Assembly: GCF_012070565.1 (NCBI RefSeq)
Contig: NZ_JAAQRO010000010.1
Coordinates: 62,001 to 126,000 of the forward strand
Length of the DNA: 64,000 bases
Reading direction: 5' to 3'
From: Anaerosporobacter faecicola
Lineage (GTDB): Bacteria; Bacillota; Clostridia; Lachnospirales; Lachnospiraceae
The position numbers and the translations under genes were made by a program. Shown here one piece after another: positions 46,527 through 55,086 of this stretch (its first letter is position 1; each line of letters opens with the position of its first letter). The notes under the pieces were generated by a model, which worked only from the letters and a program-made list of their open reading frames with translations, was not told where the DNA came from and did not search any database.

Positions 46527-48203
46527 TTAATTTGGTACATTTATTCTTGTCTCTAAAAGTAATTTTTCAAAATCCACTTCTGCAACAGGCTTTGAATAGT
46601 AGTATCCTTGTGCATAATCGCATCCCATATTTTTTAAGAATAATGCCTGGTCTTGTGTCTCGACACCTTCTGCTACAACGAATAACCCTAACCATTTTGC
46701 CAGATTAATGATAAACTTAATTACAGAACGTCCGCTACTTCTTCCAACATTATTACGAAGAAAACTCATATCTAATTTAAGAATTTCAATTGGAAGATCA
46801 CTCAGCATATTCAATGAAGAATAGCCTGTACCAAAGTCGTCCATCTCAATCACAAAACCATATCTTCTAATCTCATTCACAATTTCAATCATTTGTTTTG
46901 CATTATCGGTGTAGGCTGATTCTGTGATCTCCAAATGTAAATACTGAATTGGAATCTTATAACGTTGAACTAACTCATATAGAAGTTTTGGAAGTTTAGG
47001 ATTATAGAGATCCACACGAGAAACATTAACGGATATCGGAATCACTTCGTGCCCGGTTTCTATCCAAGTAGCAATTTTTTGGCAAACACATTCCCATACA
47101 TAATAATCCAATTCACTGATAAAACCATTCTTCTCAAAGATTGGTATAAATTCACCTGGAGATAAGAAGCCATACTCAGGATGAATCCACCGAACAAGAG
47201 CTTCTGCGCCAATTACACTTTCCGTAATAAGATCAAATTTGGGTTGATAGAATACAATAAACTGCTTTTCTGTAATTGCTGCTTTCATCGCATTAGTAAT
47301 CATCTGTTCCCGTAATAATTTTTGTCGAATAGAATCATCATAGTAGCAGATGTAGGAATCATAGTTCCCATCAAATGTATCCACAGCCAATTTGGCACGG
47401 TCAAAAATCTTATCAATAGGCATCGTAATATCGTCTAAAGTATACACGCCAAAACGCATTACGATATTGATTGGTATTGGATAATTATTCAATCGATCTA
47501 CAATTGCTCGTAATATGGCTTCACTGTAACATTCTTGTTTCATAAACAAAAAGAAATTATCAGCACCTGCATGACCACATAGTTCATGTTCTCCAATCAT
47601 CTCAATCATTGTCTTGCCAATAAAACGAAGTAACTCATCTCCCTCTGTTCGTCCAAATAATTCATTCACTAATTTAAAACGAGAGATGTTTGCAAAAATC
47701 ACTAAATACTTCTCATTTGCACATGTTTGTAGGACTTCCGTTACTTTCTCTGTAAAAAAATTCATACTATATAAACCAGTCAATGCATCTCGTTCAATCA
47801 GATTAATCACTGCTGCTGTTTTTAACGATTGAATCGTATTCTCTATTCTTCTTCGAATTATTGCTGGTTGAAATGGTTTGGATATAATATCATATGCACC
47901 CAACTGAAGTGCTTCTTCCTCTTTCAATTCACTATATTCCGATGTAATTACAATTACCGGAATATTCATAATAGCTTCTCTTTTTTGAAGTTCTGATAGG
48001 AAAGTAAAACCTTCCATATTAGAAATCATTAAATCCAATAAGATCATTGAAATTTTATGTGAATGGTTTTCTAATTTTGTCAGTGCTTCTGTAATATTAT
48101 TCACATCAATGACGGTATATGTATCAGATAAAATCTCATGTAATTCCGATTTATTCTCTTCATTATCATCAATTAACAAAATACTATCTTTTTGACTTCT
48201 CAT
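46527..48203 (-). CDS. Receiver-GGDEF-EAL protein, probable c-di-GMP phosphodiesterase
   Basis: 558 residues. The receiver domain (1-125) has the acidic pair at 12-13 and Asp 57 as the phospho-acceptor. The GGDEF domain (about 135-290) is degenerate: GADNF at 213-217 replaces GGDEF, so it should not make c-di-GMP. The EAL domain keeps EALVRW (334-339), the ISVNVS asparagine, LEITES, MDDFGTGYSS, LKLD and VAEGVET. The protein is thus expected to hydrolyse c-di-GMP when phosphorylated. No kinase gene is adjacent. About 64 bases upstream of the start is A/T rich without a clear promoter. Confidence 0.92.
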   Translation of the reverse strand: MRSQKDSILLIDDNEENKSELHEILSDTYTVIDVNNITEALTKLENHSHKISMILLDLMISNMEGFTFLSELQKREAIMNIPVIVITSEYSELKEEEALQLGAYDIISKPFQPAIIRRRIENTIQSLKTAAVINLIERDALTGLYSMNFFTEKVTEVLQTCANEKYLVIFANISRFKLVNELFGRTEGDELLRFIGKTMIEMIGEHELCGHAGADNFFLFMKQECYSEAILRAIVDRLNNYPIPINIVMRFGVYTLDDITMPIDKIFDRAKLAVDTFDGNYDSYICYYDDSIRQKLLREQMITNAMKAAITEKQFIVFYQPKFDLITESVIGAEALVRWIHPEYGFLSPGEFIPIFEKNGFISELDYYVWECVCQKIATWIETGHEVIPISVNVSRVDLYNPKLPKLLYELVQRYKIPIQYLHLEITESAYTDNAKQMIEIVNEIRRYGFVIEMDDFGTGYSSLNMLSDLPIEILKLDMSFLRNNVGRSSGRSVIKFIINLAKWLGLFVVAEGVETQDQALFLKNMGCDYAQGYYYSKPVAEVDFEKLLLETRINVPN

Positions 48204-48354
48204 ATTGAACCTCCCACGAGCATTTTTCGACCTAGTTCCCCGGACTAGTCCCTCTTATAAGTATAACATATTTATCAAATTTTTGAAACAATAAACCGTA
48301 TATTGTTGCATAATATTGCAAAATAATTTTATTCACCTACTATTATACAGACAA

Positions 48355-48396
48355 AAGGGATATAATAGTATGATAATTCATACTATTATATCCCTT
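48355..48396 (-). terminator. Terminator after the SASP gene
   Basis: AAGGGATATAATAGTATGA and its exact complement form a 19-pair perfect stem with a four-base loop (minus ATTA), followed by TTTT on the minus strand. Confidence 0.8.
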
Positions 48397-48470
48397 CATT
48401 TACTCTTTTGCTACTTGCTATGCATCTTTATTGCATTCTTTGCTTTTGCAATTCGTTAATTGCTAGGCAA

Positions 48471-48671
48471 CTATTTGCCTGCCATTAATTTTTCTTGCTC
48501 TGCGATCATTTTTTTGACCATGTAACCGCCTACAGAACCATTCTGGTATGATGTTAAATCTCCGTTATACCCATGTTTTAATGGTACACCTAATTCATTT
48601 GCAACCTCATACTTAAATTTGTCCATTGCTTCTCTTGCTTCTGGTATTACTGAATGATTTCTGCTTGCCAT
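48471..48671 (-). CDS. Alpha/beta-type small acid-soluble spore protein
   Basis: 66 residues. The family region (VIPEAREAMDKFKYEVANELG, then LTSYQNGSVGGYMVKKMI) is complete. These proteins coat spore DNA and protect it from UV and heat. The protease-cut region around KFKYEVANELG is visible. The start at 48671 follows GGAGGAG; a longer reading from 48686 lacks a site. Expression late in sporulation under sigma-G is expected from the family, but no sigma-G box was firmly identified. Confidence 0.95.
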   Translation of the reverse strand: MASRNHSVIPEAREAMDKFKYEVANELGVPLKHGYNGDLTSYQNGSVGGYMVKKMIAEQEKLMAGK

Positions 48672-48803
48672 AATAAACTCCTCCATTCCTTATTCAGATG
48701 ATTTCTCTTCTGAATAGCTCGTGTTGTTGTTTGTTACGCTATTATTATATGGAATTCAAAAAATCTTACACATGTAATTATTGGTTTATAATTTTGTAAA
48801 ACA

Positions 48804-50000
48804 CTATAATTCCAAATCTTTAAATGCATCATAAATACGATTCATTGCTTCTTCAATCGTTTTCTTTGGTGCTGCGATATTGATTCTCTCAAACCCTTTT
48901 CCTTCATCACCGAATATGATTCCCTCATCTAACCATAACTTTCCTTTTTTTTGAATGCGCTCTTCTAATTCTTCAGCCGATATTCCATATCCATTGAAAT
49001 CCAACCATACAAGATATGTCCCTTCTGGAATGGTCATAACAACCTTTGGTAATTGCGTTTCAATAAAATTCTGTACGAACCGAATGTTTTCCAATAGGTA
49101 TTGTTTCAGTTCTTCTAACCATTCTTCTCCAAACGTATAAGCAGCCTGACATGCTACAACACCCAATATATTCGGTTCATCGTAACCTGTTTTATCAATT
49201 TCCTGTCGAAAAGCAGATCGTATACTTTTATTCGAAATAATAATATTTGACAACTGTAAGCCAGCAAGATTAAAGGTTTTGCTAGGTGATGTACAAGTTA
49301 TCGTAATATCTTCAATCTGTTTGCTTAATGAAGCGATTGGAATATGCTTATGGGTAGGATAGATAAAATCCTCATGAATCTCATCTGCAATGATCGTAAC
49401 GTTATGTTTCAAACAGATGGCTCCCAATCTTTCCAATTCTTCTTTATTCCATACACGTCCAACAGGATTATGTGGATTGCATAAAATAAATGCTTTTATA
49501 GAATGTGCAACAATCAATTTTTCAAATTCTTCAAAATCAATCGTATAGACACCCTTTCGGTCAACAATCTCATAACGCAAAGAATTCGAAATCACTTTAC
49601 GACCGTTCTCACGAATTGTCTTAGAAAATGGATAATATACTGGTGTTTGAACTAAAATAGCATCTCCAACATCGGTTACTGCACGAATTGCCATGCTAAT
49701 TGCAAAAACAACCCCCGGTGTGTAAACAAGCCATTCTGGTCTACAGTTGTAGTTATGTCTTCGTTTTTGCCAATCAATTATGGTTTGTTGATACTCCTCT
49801 TTCGGGTATGTATATCCAAAAATTCCATGTTGTATTCTTTGTTGCATTGCTTCTGTAATCTTTGGTACTGTAGCGAAATCCATATCAGCTACCCAAAGAG
49901 GCATGACATCTTTTTCTTTGCCTCTCTCTAGAGCAAAGTCATATTTCAAAGAATTCGTATTCTTACGATCAATGGTTTTATCAAAATCATATATTCCCAT
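48804..50000 (-). CDS. PatB/MalY-type aminotransferase (cystathionine beta-lyase)
   Basis: 398 residues, fold type I PLP enzyme. The PLP lysine is in TCTSPSKTFNLAGLQ. MPLWVADMDFATVP (about 34-47) and NPHNPVGRVW are typical of the PatB/MalY group, which cleaves cystathionine or cysteine conjugates. It is divergent from a MocR regulator, which probably controls it. Its own promoter TTGACA-17-TATAAT is at 50041-50069. Substrate is inferred from the subfamily. Confidence 0.9.
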   Translation of the reverse strand: MGIYDFDKTIDRKNTNSLKYDFALERGKEKDVMPLWVADMDFATVPKITEAMQQRIQHGIFGYTYPKEEYQQTIIDWQKRRHNYNCRPEWLVYTPGVVFAISMAIRAVTDVGDAILVQTPVYYPFSKTIRENGRKVISNSLRYEIVDRKGVYTIDFEEFEKLIVAHSIKAFILCNPHNPVGRVWNKEELERLGAICLKHNVTIIADEIHEDFIYPTHKHIPIASLSKQIEDITITCTSPSKTFNLAGLQLSNIIISNKSIRSAFRQEIDKTGYDEPNILGVVACQAAYTFGEEWLEELKQYLLENIRFVQNFIETQLPKVVMTIPEGTYLVWLDFNGYGISAEELEERIQKKGKLWLDEGIIFGDEGKGFERINIAAPKKTIEEAMNRIYDAFKDLEL

Positions 50001-50040
50001 CTGTCAGTCCTCCGTCTTCATTAAAGTCTTAATTTCGGTT

Positions 50041-50069
50041 ATTATATGCTTAAATAATAAAAATGTCAA
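50041..50069 (-). promoter_or_regulatory. Promoter of the PatB-type gene
   Basis: TTGACA, 17 bases, TATAAT on the minus strand. An ATACATTG half-site (CAATGTAT on the plus strand, 50067-50074) overlaps the -35, matching the tandem sites at 50151-50170. Confidence 0.8.
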
Positions 50070-50150
50070 TGTATTATCCTACAATTTCGATATGATATAA
50101 TCTATTTATCTTAAAGTAATTCAAATGTTAGTGCGTTGAAGTATATAATA

Positions 50151-50170
50151 ATACATTGCAATACATTGCG
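50151..50170 (+). promoter_or_regulatory. 10-base tandem repeat, probable MocR operator
   Basis: ATACATTGCAATACATTGCG is two near-identical 10-base units end to end. It lies just before the MocR -35 region (TTGATT at 50175, 18 bases, TATACT at 50199). MocR-family proteins typically bind direct repeats in such divergent regions. Confidence 0.6.
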
Positions 50171-50174
50171 TCTA

Positions 50175-50204
50175 TTGATTTCATTCATCTTTCTATGGTA
50201 TACT
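50175..50204 (+). promoter_or_regulatory. Promoter of the MocR gene
   Basis: TTGATT, 18 bases, TATACT, about 60 bases before the ATG at 50268. Confidence 0.55.
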
Positions 50205-50267
50205 CTGCTATAACATGTAGGTTTGTGTTCGATACCTATAAACTTGTCTTACATAGGAGTGCTAATT

Positions 50268-51677
50268 ATGTTTACAATACATTTTTCTTCCCAAAACAAA
50301 AGTCCACTGTACGAACAGATCTATACGTATATTAAAGAAGAGATACGGATTGGATCTTTGGCATATCAGGAGAAACTTCCTTCCACGCGCAATTTAGCAA
50401 CTTATTTACAAGTTAGCCGTAATACGGTCGATATGGCTTATGCACAATTGGTATCAGAAGGCTATATTGAATCCAAGAATAAATCAGGATATTATGTTTG
50501 TCAAATTAATGAAATGGTAAATGTTTCAACTAAAAAATCGATATCCACTAATCATTCTGCTGTTGTAAAATCACACTATCAATATGATTTTTCCCCCTTT
50601 TCGATTGATATTAATAATTTTCCACTCAATACTTGGCGAAAACTCTCAAAAGAATGTTTGAACAATTCTAATAATGATTTATTCCTACTAGGACCAAAGC
50701 AAGGAGACTTAGCTTTTCGAGAAGCAATCCAACGCTATCTTCACGAATCAAGAGGTGTGCAATGTGAAAAAGAACAGATCATCATCGGTGCTGGTGCAGA
50801 TTATCTTTTACAGCTCTTAACACAATTAATGCAATCTCTATCCCAGTGTAAAATTGCAATGGAAAACCCAACCTATACCCAGGCTTATCGTATTTTCCGT
50901 GGACTGGGTGTTAACACGTGTTGTATTCCTCTAGATCAGGCCGGTATGGAGATTGACTCCTTAATTCGATCAGAAGCCAATATAGCTTACGTTACTCCTT
51001 CTCATCAATACCCTCTTGGTATCATCATGCCGATCAAGCGCCGACAAGCACTCTTGCAGTGGGCAAATGAAGCAGAGGACCGTTATATCATCGAAGATGA
51101 CCATGATAGTGAATTTCGTTATAAAGGAAAGCCAATTCCTGCTCTCCAAGGGTTAGACCAGAATGGAAAGGTAATCTATATGGGTACATTTTCAAGGGCA
51201 ATTGCTCCTGCCATACGTGTTGGTTATCTTGTACTTCCACCAACTTTGCTCAAGCTCTATCAGAGCCGATATAACTACTATACTTCCACGGTATCTCGAA
51301 TTGACCAGTCTATTCTTACTTCCTTTATCAATGATGGGTATTTTGAAAGACACTTGAATAAAATGCGAAAACGATACAAAGGCAAACATGATGTTCTCAT
51401 TCAGGCTTTGAAGATTTTTCGTAATAAGATTTCCATCAAGGGGGAACATGCAGGATTACATCTAGTTGTTACCTTTCACTATCCTTTCACAGAAGAAGAA
51501 TTAATTCAAAAAGCAAAGAATGCTTCCATCAAATTGTATGGACTAAAAGATTTCTTTATCACATTCTATCCAATAGACGCCTATGAACCTACTGTACTTC
51601 TTGGTTACGCCAATTTAACCGATGAAGAGATTGTACAAGGGGTTCAGTTGCTTTATGATACGATCAAAATGAAATAA
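50268..51677 (+). CDS. MocR-family regulator (GntR plus aminotransferase domain)
   Basis: 469 residues. An N-terminal GntR winged helix (about 1-75: SPLYEQIYTYIKEEIRIGSL, KLPSTRNLATYLQVSRNTVD) is joined to an aminotransferase-like domain. The PLP lysine is expected in the region GTFSRAIAPAIRVGYL, where the usual SxxK reads SRAI, so the lysine may be absent or shifted. Divergence from the PatB-type gene suggests that it is the target. The start follows AGGAGTG. Confidence 0.9.
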   Translation: MFTIHFSSQNKSPLYEQIYTYIKEEIRIGSLAYQEKLPSTRNLATYLQVSRNTVDMAYAQLVSEGYIESKNKSGYYVCQINEMVNVSTKKSISTNHSAVVKSHYQYDFSPFSIDINNFPLNTWRKLSKECLNNSNNDLFLLGPKQGDLAFREAIQRYLHESRGVQCEKEQIIIGAGADYLLQLLTQLMQSLSQCKIAMENPTYTQAYRIFRGLGVNTCCIPLDQAGMEIDSLIRSEANIAYVTPSHQYPLGIIMPIKRRQALLQWANEAEDRYIIEDDHDSEFRYKGKPIPALQGLDQNGKVIYMGTFSRAIAPAIRVGYLVLPPTLLKLYQSRYNYYTSTVSRIDQSILTSFINDGYFERHLNKMRKRYKGKHDVLIQALKIFRNKISIKGEHAGLHLVVTFHYPFTEEELIQKAKNASIKLYGLKDFFITFYPIDAYEPTVLLGYANLTDEEIVQGVQLLYDTIKMK

Positions 51678-51752
51678 TTTCATTCGTCTGTCAATGCTAT
51701 TGAGATAGATCGAACGGATAACCTCCCTATCATTTCCTATATGTACAACCTG

Positions 51753-51787
51753 AAAAAACTCCTACTTGACTAGAGTAGGAGCTTTTC
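51753..51787. terminator. Terminator after the MocR gene
   Basis: CTCCTAC and GTAGGAG pair around a nine-base loop with AAAAAA before and CTTTTC after. Confidence 0.75.
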
Positions 51788-51854
51788 ATATAAATATTTA
51801 GGAAGTTTATTATCAATGGAATGGCAAATTTCCATTTAATAATCATTCATACTA

Positions 51855-51888
51855 TTGTATTGTGTAAAACATATAACACAATACATAT
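51855..51888. other. Inverted repeat after the KDG kinase gene
   Basis: TATTGTATTGTGT and ACACAATACATA form a 10-12 pair stem around about ten bases. There is no T run in either direction. It could be a 3' stability hairpin of the kdgK transcript. Confidence 0.45.
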
Positions 51889-51920
51889 TGGTGTTTCATG
51901 GTAGTATCCGTATTCTAAAA

Positions 51921-52946
51921 TTATCTTTGTACTCTACCTGATCCATCTCCACCAGCTAATTTCATAACTTCATCAACACTTACTTGGTTGAAGTCACCTT
52001 CGATTGAGTGTTTTAAACAACTTGCAGCTACTGCAAATTCGATTGTTTGTTGAGGTTCGAAGTTATTAACACAAGCATAGATTAATCCGCCGCCGAAAGA
52101 ATCTCCACCACCAACACGGTCAACGATGTGCATTAAGTAGTTTTTACTGAAGAAGAAATCTTCTCCGTTGTAAAGCATAGCTGCCCATTTGTTATCATTC
52201 GCTGAGATTGATCCTCTTAATGTGATTGCAACTTTAGAGAAGTTAAAACGATCAACTAATTGTTTTGCAACATCTTTGTAACCTTCGTGGTTAACTGTTC
52301 CTGTTGTAACATCAGTATCTGCTGCTTTGATTCCGAATACATCAGCTGCATCTTCTTCGTTTGCGATACATACATCAACATATTCACAAAGTTTGCCCAT
52401 TACTTCGCCAGCTTTTTCTTTTGACCATAATTTGTTTCTGTAATTTAAGTCACATGAAATTGTGATATTTCTTTCTTTAGCTGCTTTACAAGCTTCTAAA
52501 CAAATTTCTGCAACATTATCACCTAATGCTGGAGTAATTCCTGTAAAGTGGAACCATTCTGCTCCTTCGAAGATTTCATCCCAATTGAAATCTTCTTTAG
52601 TTGCTAAGCAGATTGCGGAATTTGCACGGTCATAGATAACTTTTGATGGTCTTTGAGAAGCACCTTTTTCAAGATAGTAGATACCAACACGATCTCCACC
52701 ACGAGTGATGTAAGATGTATCAACACCATATTTTCTTAATGAATTAACAGCTGCTTGTCCGATTTCATGTTTAGGAAGTTTTGTAACGAATTTTGCATCT
52801 AAACCGTAGTTTGCTAAAGATACAGCTACGTTTGCTTCTCCACCACCATATGTTGCACCGAATGATTCTGCTTGAACAAAACGATAATATCCTTCTGGTG
52901 CTAATCTTAACATTAATTCTCCAAATGTAACAACTTTCTTAGACAT
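51921..52946 (-). CDS. kdgK: PfkB-family sugar kinase, probable 2-keto-3-deoxygluconate kinase
   Basis: 341 residues. The PfkB fold is clear: GELMLRLAPEGYYR at the start, AEWFHFTGITPAL in the middle, and the ATP/catalytic DRVGGGDSFGGGLIYA (Asp base) near 278. It would phosphorylate KDG to KDPG. The KDG assignment comes mainly from its neighbour, the KDPG aldolase 121 bases upstream. The start at 52946 follows TAGGAGG. Confidence 0.87.
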   Translation of the reverse strand: MSKKVVTFGELMLRLAPEGYYRFVQAESFGATYGGGEANVAVSLANYGLDAKFVTKLPKHEIGQAAVNSLRKYGVDTSYITRGGDRVGIYYLEKGASQRPSKVIYDRANSAICLATKEDFNWDEIFEGAEWFHFTGITPALGDNVAEICLEACKAAKERNITISCDLNYRNKLWSKEKAGEVMGKLCEYVDVCIANEEDAADVFGIKAADTDVTTGTVNHEGYKDVAKQLVDRFNFSKVAITLRGSISANDNKWAAMLYNGEDFFFSKNYLMHIVDRVGGGDSFGGGLIYACVNNFEPQQTIEFAVAASCLKHSIEGDFNQVSVDEVMKLAGGDGSGRVQR

Positions 52947-53067
52947 TTTATTCCTCCTAGAATAACACATACTTCATAAAAAACTCATCATGATGTTGTG
53001 TTACAATTATTCCTTTTCTTGATTCTTTCATTCTTTCTTATGAACGTTATTGAACATAAGTTTCTCT

Positions 53068-54030
53068 TTATTTTTGTAATAAATGTATTGCAAATCCGCC
53101 AACTTCATCTGCTAAATAAACAGCAACCATCTTGTTCTTGTCGTTATATTTTGCAGTTTCCATATTCACTTTTGCGCCGTTACGTTCTAAGTAAGCGATT
53201 GCACGATCTATATAATTTGTCTTGATCGCAATATGTCCGTTTGCTCCAAGATATGGTGTTTTCATAACTTCGATTGCAGAACCAGCGAATACAGAGCTGT
53301 TTCCAACTTTCTTAGTAAATCCGAAAATTGAATCAAATTTGCTTGCCACATCATCTGCTTCTTTCTCATTTGTTGCGTTGATTCCAACATGAGCGATTTC
53401 GAATCCTAACATCATCTCTACGGCTTCTTTTGTAAGTTGTTTGATCTTATCAAATTCACCAGCATTAATCATGTCTCCGCTAACCATCCAGCTACCACCA
53501 CATGCGATGATTTTATTGAAATCTAAGTAACTCTTTAAGTTCTTTGCATTGATTCCACCAGTTGGCATGAATTTCATATTCACATATGGAGCTGACATAG
53601 ATTTGATCATATTAAGTCCACCAGCTGCTTCTGCAGGGAAGAATTTAACAACTTCAAGTCCTAATTCAATTGCCGCTTCCACATCACTTGGGTTTGCAGT
53701 ACCAGGTGTGATTGGGTATCCTTTTTCAACACAGTATTTTACTACTTTAGGGTTTAATCCTGGGCTAACGATAAACTTCGCACCAGCTTCCATTGCTTTG
53801 TCTACTTGTTCAGTAGTTAAAACAGTTCCTGCTCCAATCAACATGTCTGGATACGCAGTAGCCATAACACGGATTGCTTCTTCTGCAGCTTCCGTACGGA
53901 ATGTAATCTCAGCACAAGGAAGTCCACCTTCACATAATGCTTTCGCTAATGGAAGTGCATCTTCCACACGGTCAATTTTTACAACAGGTACGATACCTAT
54001 CTTTTGAATATCTTCTAATACTTTATTCAA
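53068..54030 (-). CDS. eda: KDPG aldolase with C-terminal VOC domain
   Basis: About 320 residues from a TTG start at 54030 (AAAGGTGG before it); a GTG at 54042 is the alternative. The N-terminal part (to about 210) is a class I KDPG/KHG aldolase: AEITFRT near 44, TPGTANPSD near 112 and the Schiff-base lysine in VVKFFPAEA (about 133). The C-terminal 110 residues form a VOC/glyoxalase-like domain (FEIAHVGINATN onward). Normal Eda is about 210 residues, so this is a fusion. It splits KDPG to pyruvate and glyceraldehyde-3-phosphate. Confidence 0.9.
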   Translation of the reverse strand: MNKVLEDIQKIGIVPVVKIDRVEDALPLAKALCEGGLPCAEITFRTEAAEEAIRVMATAYPDMLIGAGTVLTTEQVDKAMEAGAKFIVSPGLNPKVVKYCVEKGYPITPGTANPSDVEAAIELGLEVVKFFPAEAAGGLNMIKSMSAPYVNMKFMPTGGINAKNLKSYLDFNKIIACGGSWMVSGDMINAGEFDKIKQLTKEAVEMMLGFEIAHVGINATNEKEADDVASKFDSIFGFTKKVGNSSVFAGSAIEVMKTPYLGANGHIAIKTNYIDRAIAYLERNGAKVNMETAKYNDKNKMVAVYLADEVGGFAIHLLQK

Positions 54031-54101
54031 GATTTTTTCCACCTTTCATATGAACAAGCTTTCGATTGATAATGCAACCATTCGAAAACCTAACAGAAGT
54101 G

Positions 54102-54130
54102 ATTATAACATGTAAACGCTTACATTTCCA
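54102..54130 (-). promoter_or_regulatory. Promoter of eda-kdgK with cre-type operator
   Basis: TGGAAA, 17 bases, TATAAT (54102-54107) on the minus strand. TGTAAACGCTTACA at 54111-54124 fits the cre consensus TGWAARCGYTWNCW and fills the spacer, so CcpA or another LacI-family protein should block this promoter. Confidence 0.65.
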
Positions 54131-54149
54131 TAATTAATTCTAAAATATT

Positions 54150-54191
54150 CGAAAAAGTGAACATATTTTATAAAAATTGCTCACTTTTTCG
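54150..54191 (-). terminator. Possible terminator of the Kdu operon
   Basis: CGAAAAAGTGA and TCACTTTTTCG pair perfectly across 20 bases. A short T-rich run (AATATTTTAG) follows on the minus strand. Confidence 0.55.
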
Positions 54192-54235
54192 AGCTATTTT
54201 TGTATTAATTACCAAGTTTTACAATTTATTCAGTT

Positions 54236-54266
54236 TCAGCTTTGAAAACATTGTTTTCAAAGCTGA
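54236..54266. other. 15-base perfect inverted repeat after the F5/8C gene
   Basis: TCAGCTTTGAAAACA, one base, TGTTTTCAAAGCTGA. It lies 18 bases past the stop of the operon's last gene. It has no T run on the minus strand, so it could be a stability hairpin or an operator. Confidence 0.5.
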
Positions 54267-54283
54267 TTTCGTCTATCAATTCT

Positions 54284-55075
54284 CTAAGCCTCTACTCCAT
54301 AAACTTCCATCTGCGTTAATGCAGGGAATGGAGATGGGTCATCCGCTTTGATCAAATTCTTAAGTCCAACCCACGTAATCTTCTTCTTAGGGAAAACAAT
54401 TGTATGTGGATCATAACTCTTTTGTAATTTCCAATCAAATTCTGTTCCATCAGAGAACACAACAGTAACTTGCGTCCACCAGTTGTCATGAGGGAAATCT
54501 GCTCTCGTATAGAGCACAATCTTATCCGTCACTACTTCTCTTCCAAAGTCGATCTTGATCGTTGCGTCATCCTGCATATTGATTCCCCAGGAAGCATAAG
54601 GCCATTCTCCATGAGAAGTGTTGGCTCTTACCCCGTCAATTGCATTCTTCGCTGCAAATACGGACTCTCCACGAGTTTCAACATTGGCGGACGCGTGAGG
54701 ATAGCAACTTGATTCCTCATGTTGATCCGCAACATTAAGAGCTAGATTTTTATAAGAAGCGACTTCTTCTTGTGTTGCTATACGAGCTGTGATCAAATGA
54801 CGCTCCCCACTAAAAGTCTTAGGAGAATAACAAACTTTCTTTTCTCCAAATGGCACTACATAACGAAAAACATTTGCTTTTAGATAGACAAAGGCACTTC
54901 CAAGTGCATCATCTACTTGTATAACGAGGTAAATATCTTTCTCCGATGAAGTAAGTACGATTGAATCTCCTTCTTCGTAGGCTTTGTCGTAAAACAAAGC
55001 CACTTCATTTTCATGACTATTTACACATGCTGTACTTCCATCTGCATGCAATATTTTTAATGATAGTTCCGCCAT
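54284..55075 (-). CDS. Unknown protein with F5/8C-like C-terminus, uronate operon
   Basis: 263 residues with no signal peptide or membrane helix. The second half (about 135-263) looks like a discoidin/F5-8C carbohydrate-binding fold: NAIDGVRANTSHGEWPYASWG, IKIDFGREVVTDKIVLYTRAD, then TVVFSDGTEF and ALTQMEVYG. The first half (about 1-130) is a beta-rich region I cannot name. The start follows AGGAGG. It is 11 bases after kduD, so it belongs to the Kdu operon. A cytoplasmic sugar-binding or enzymatic role is possible. Confidence 0.65.
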   Translation of the reverse strand: MAELSLKILHADGSTACVNSHENEVALFYDKAYEEGDSIVLTSSEKDIYLVIQVDDALGSAFVYLKANVFRYVVPFGEKKVCYSPKTFSGERHLITARIATQEEVASYKNLALNVADQHEESSCYPHASANVETRGESVFAAKNAIDGVRANTSHGEWPYASWGINMQDDATIKIDFGREVVTDKIVLYTRADFPHDNWWTQVTVVFSDGTEFDWKLQKSYDPHTIVFPKKKITWVGLKNLIKADDPSPFPALTQMEVYGVEA

Positions 55076-55086
55076 ATTGGACCTCC

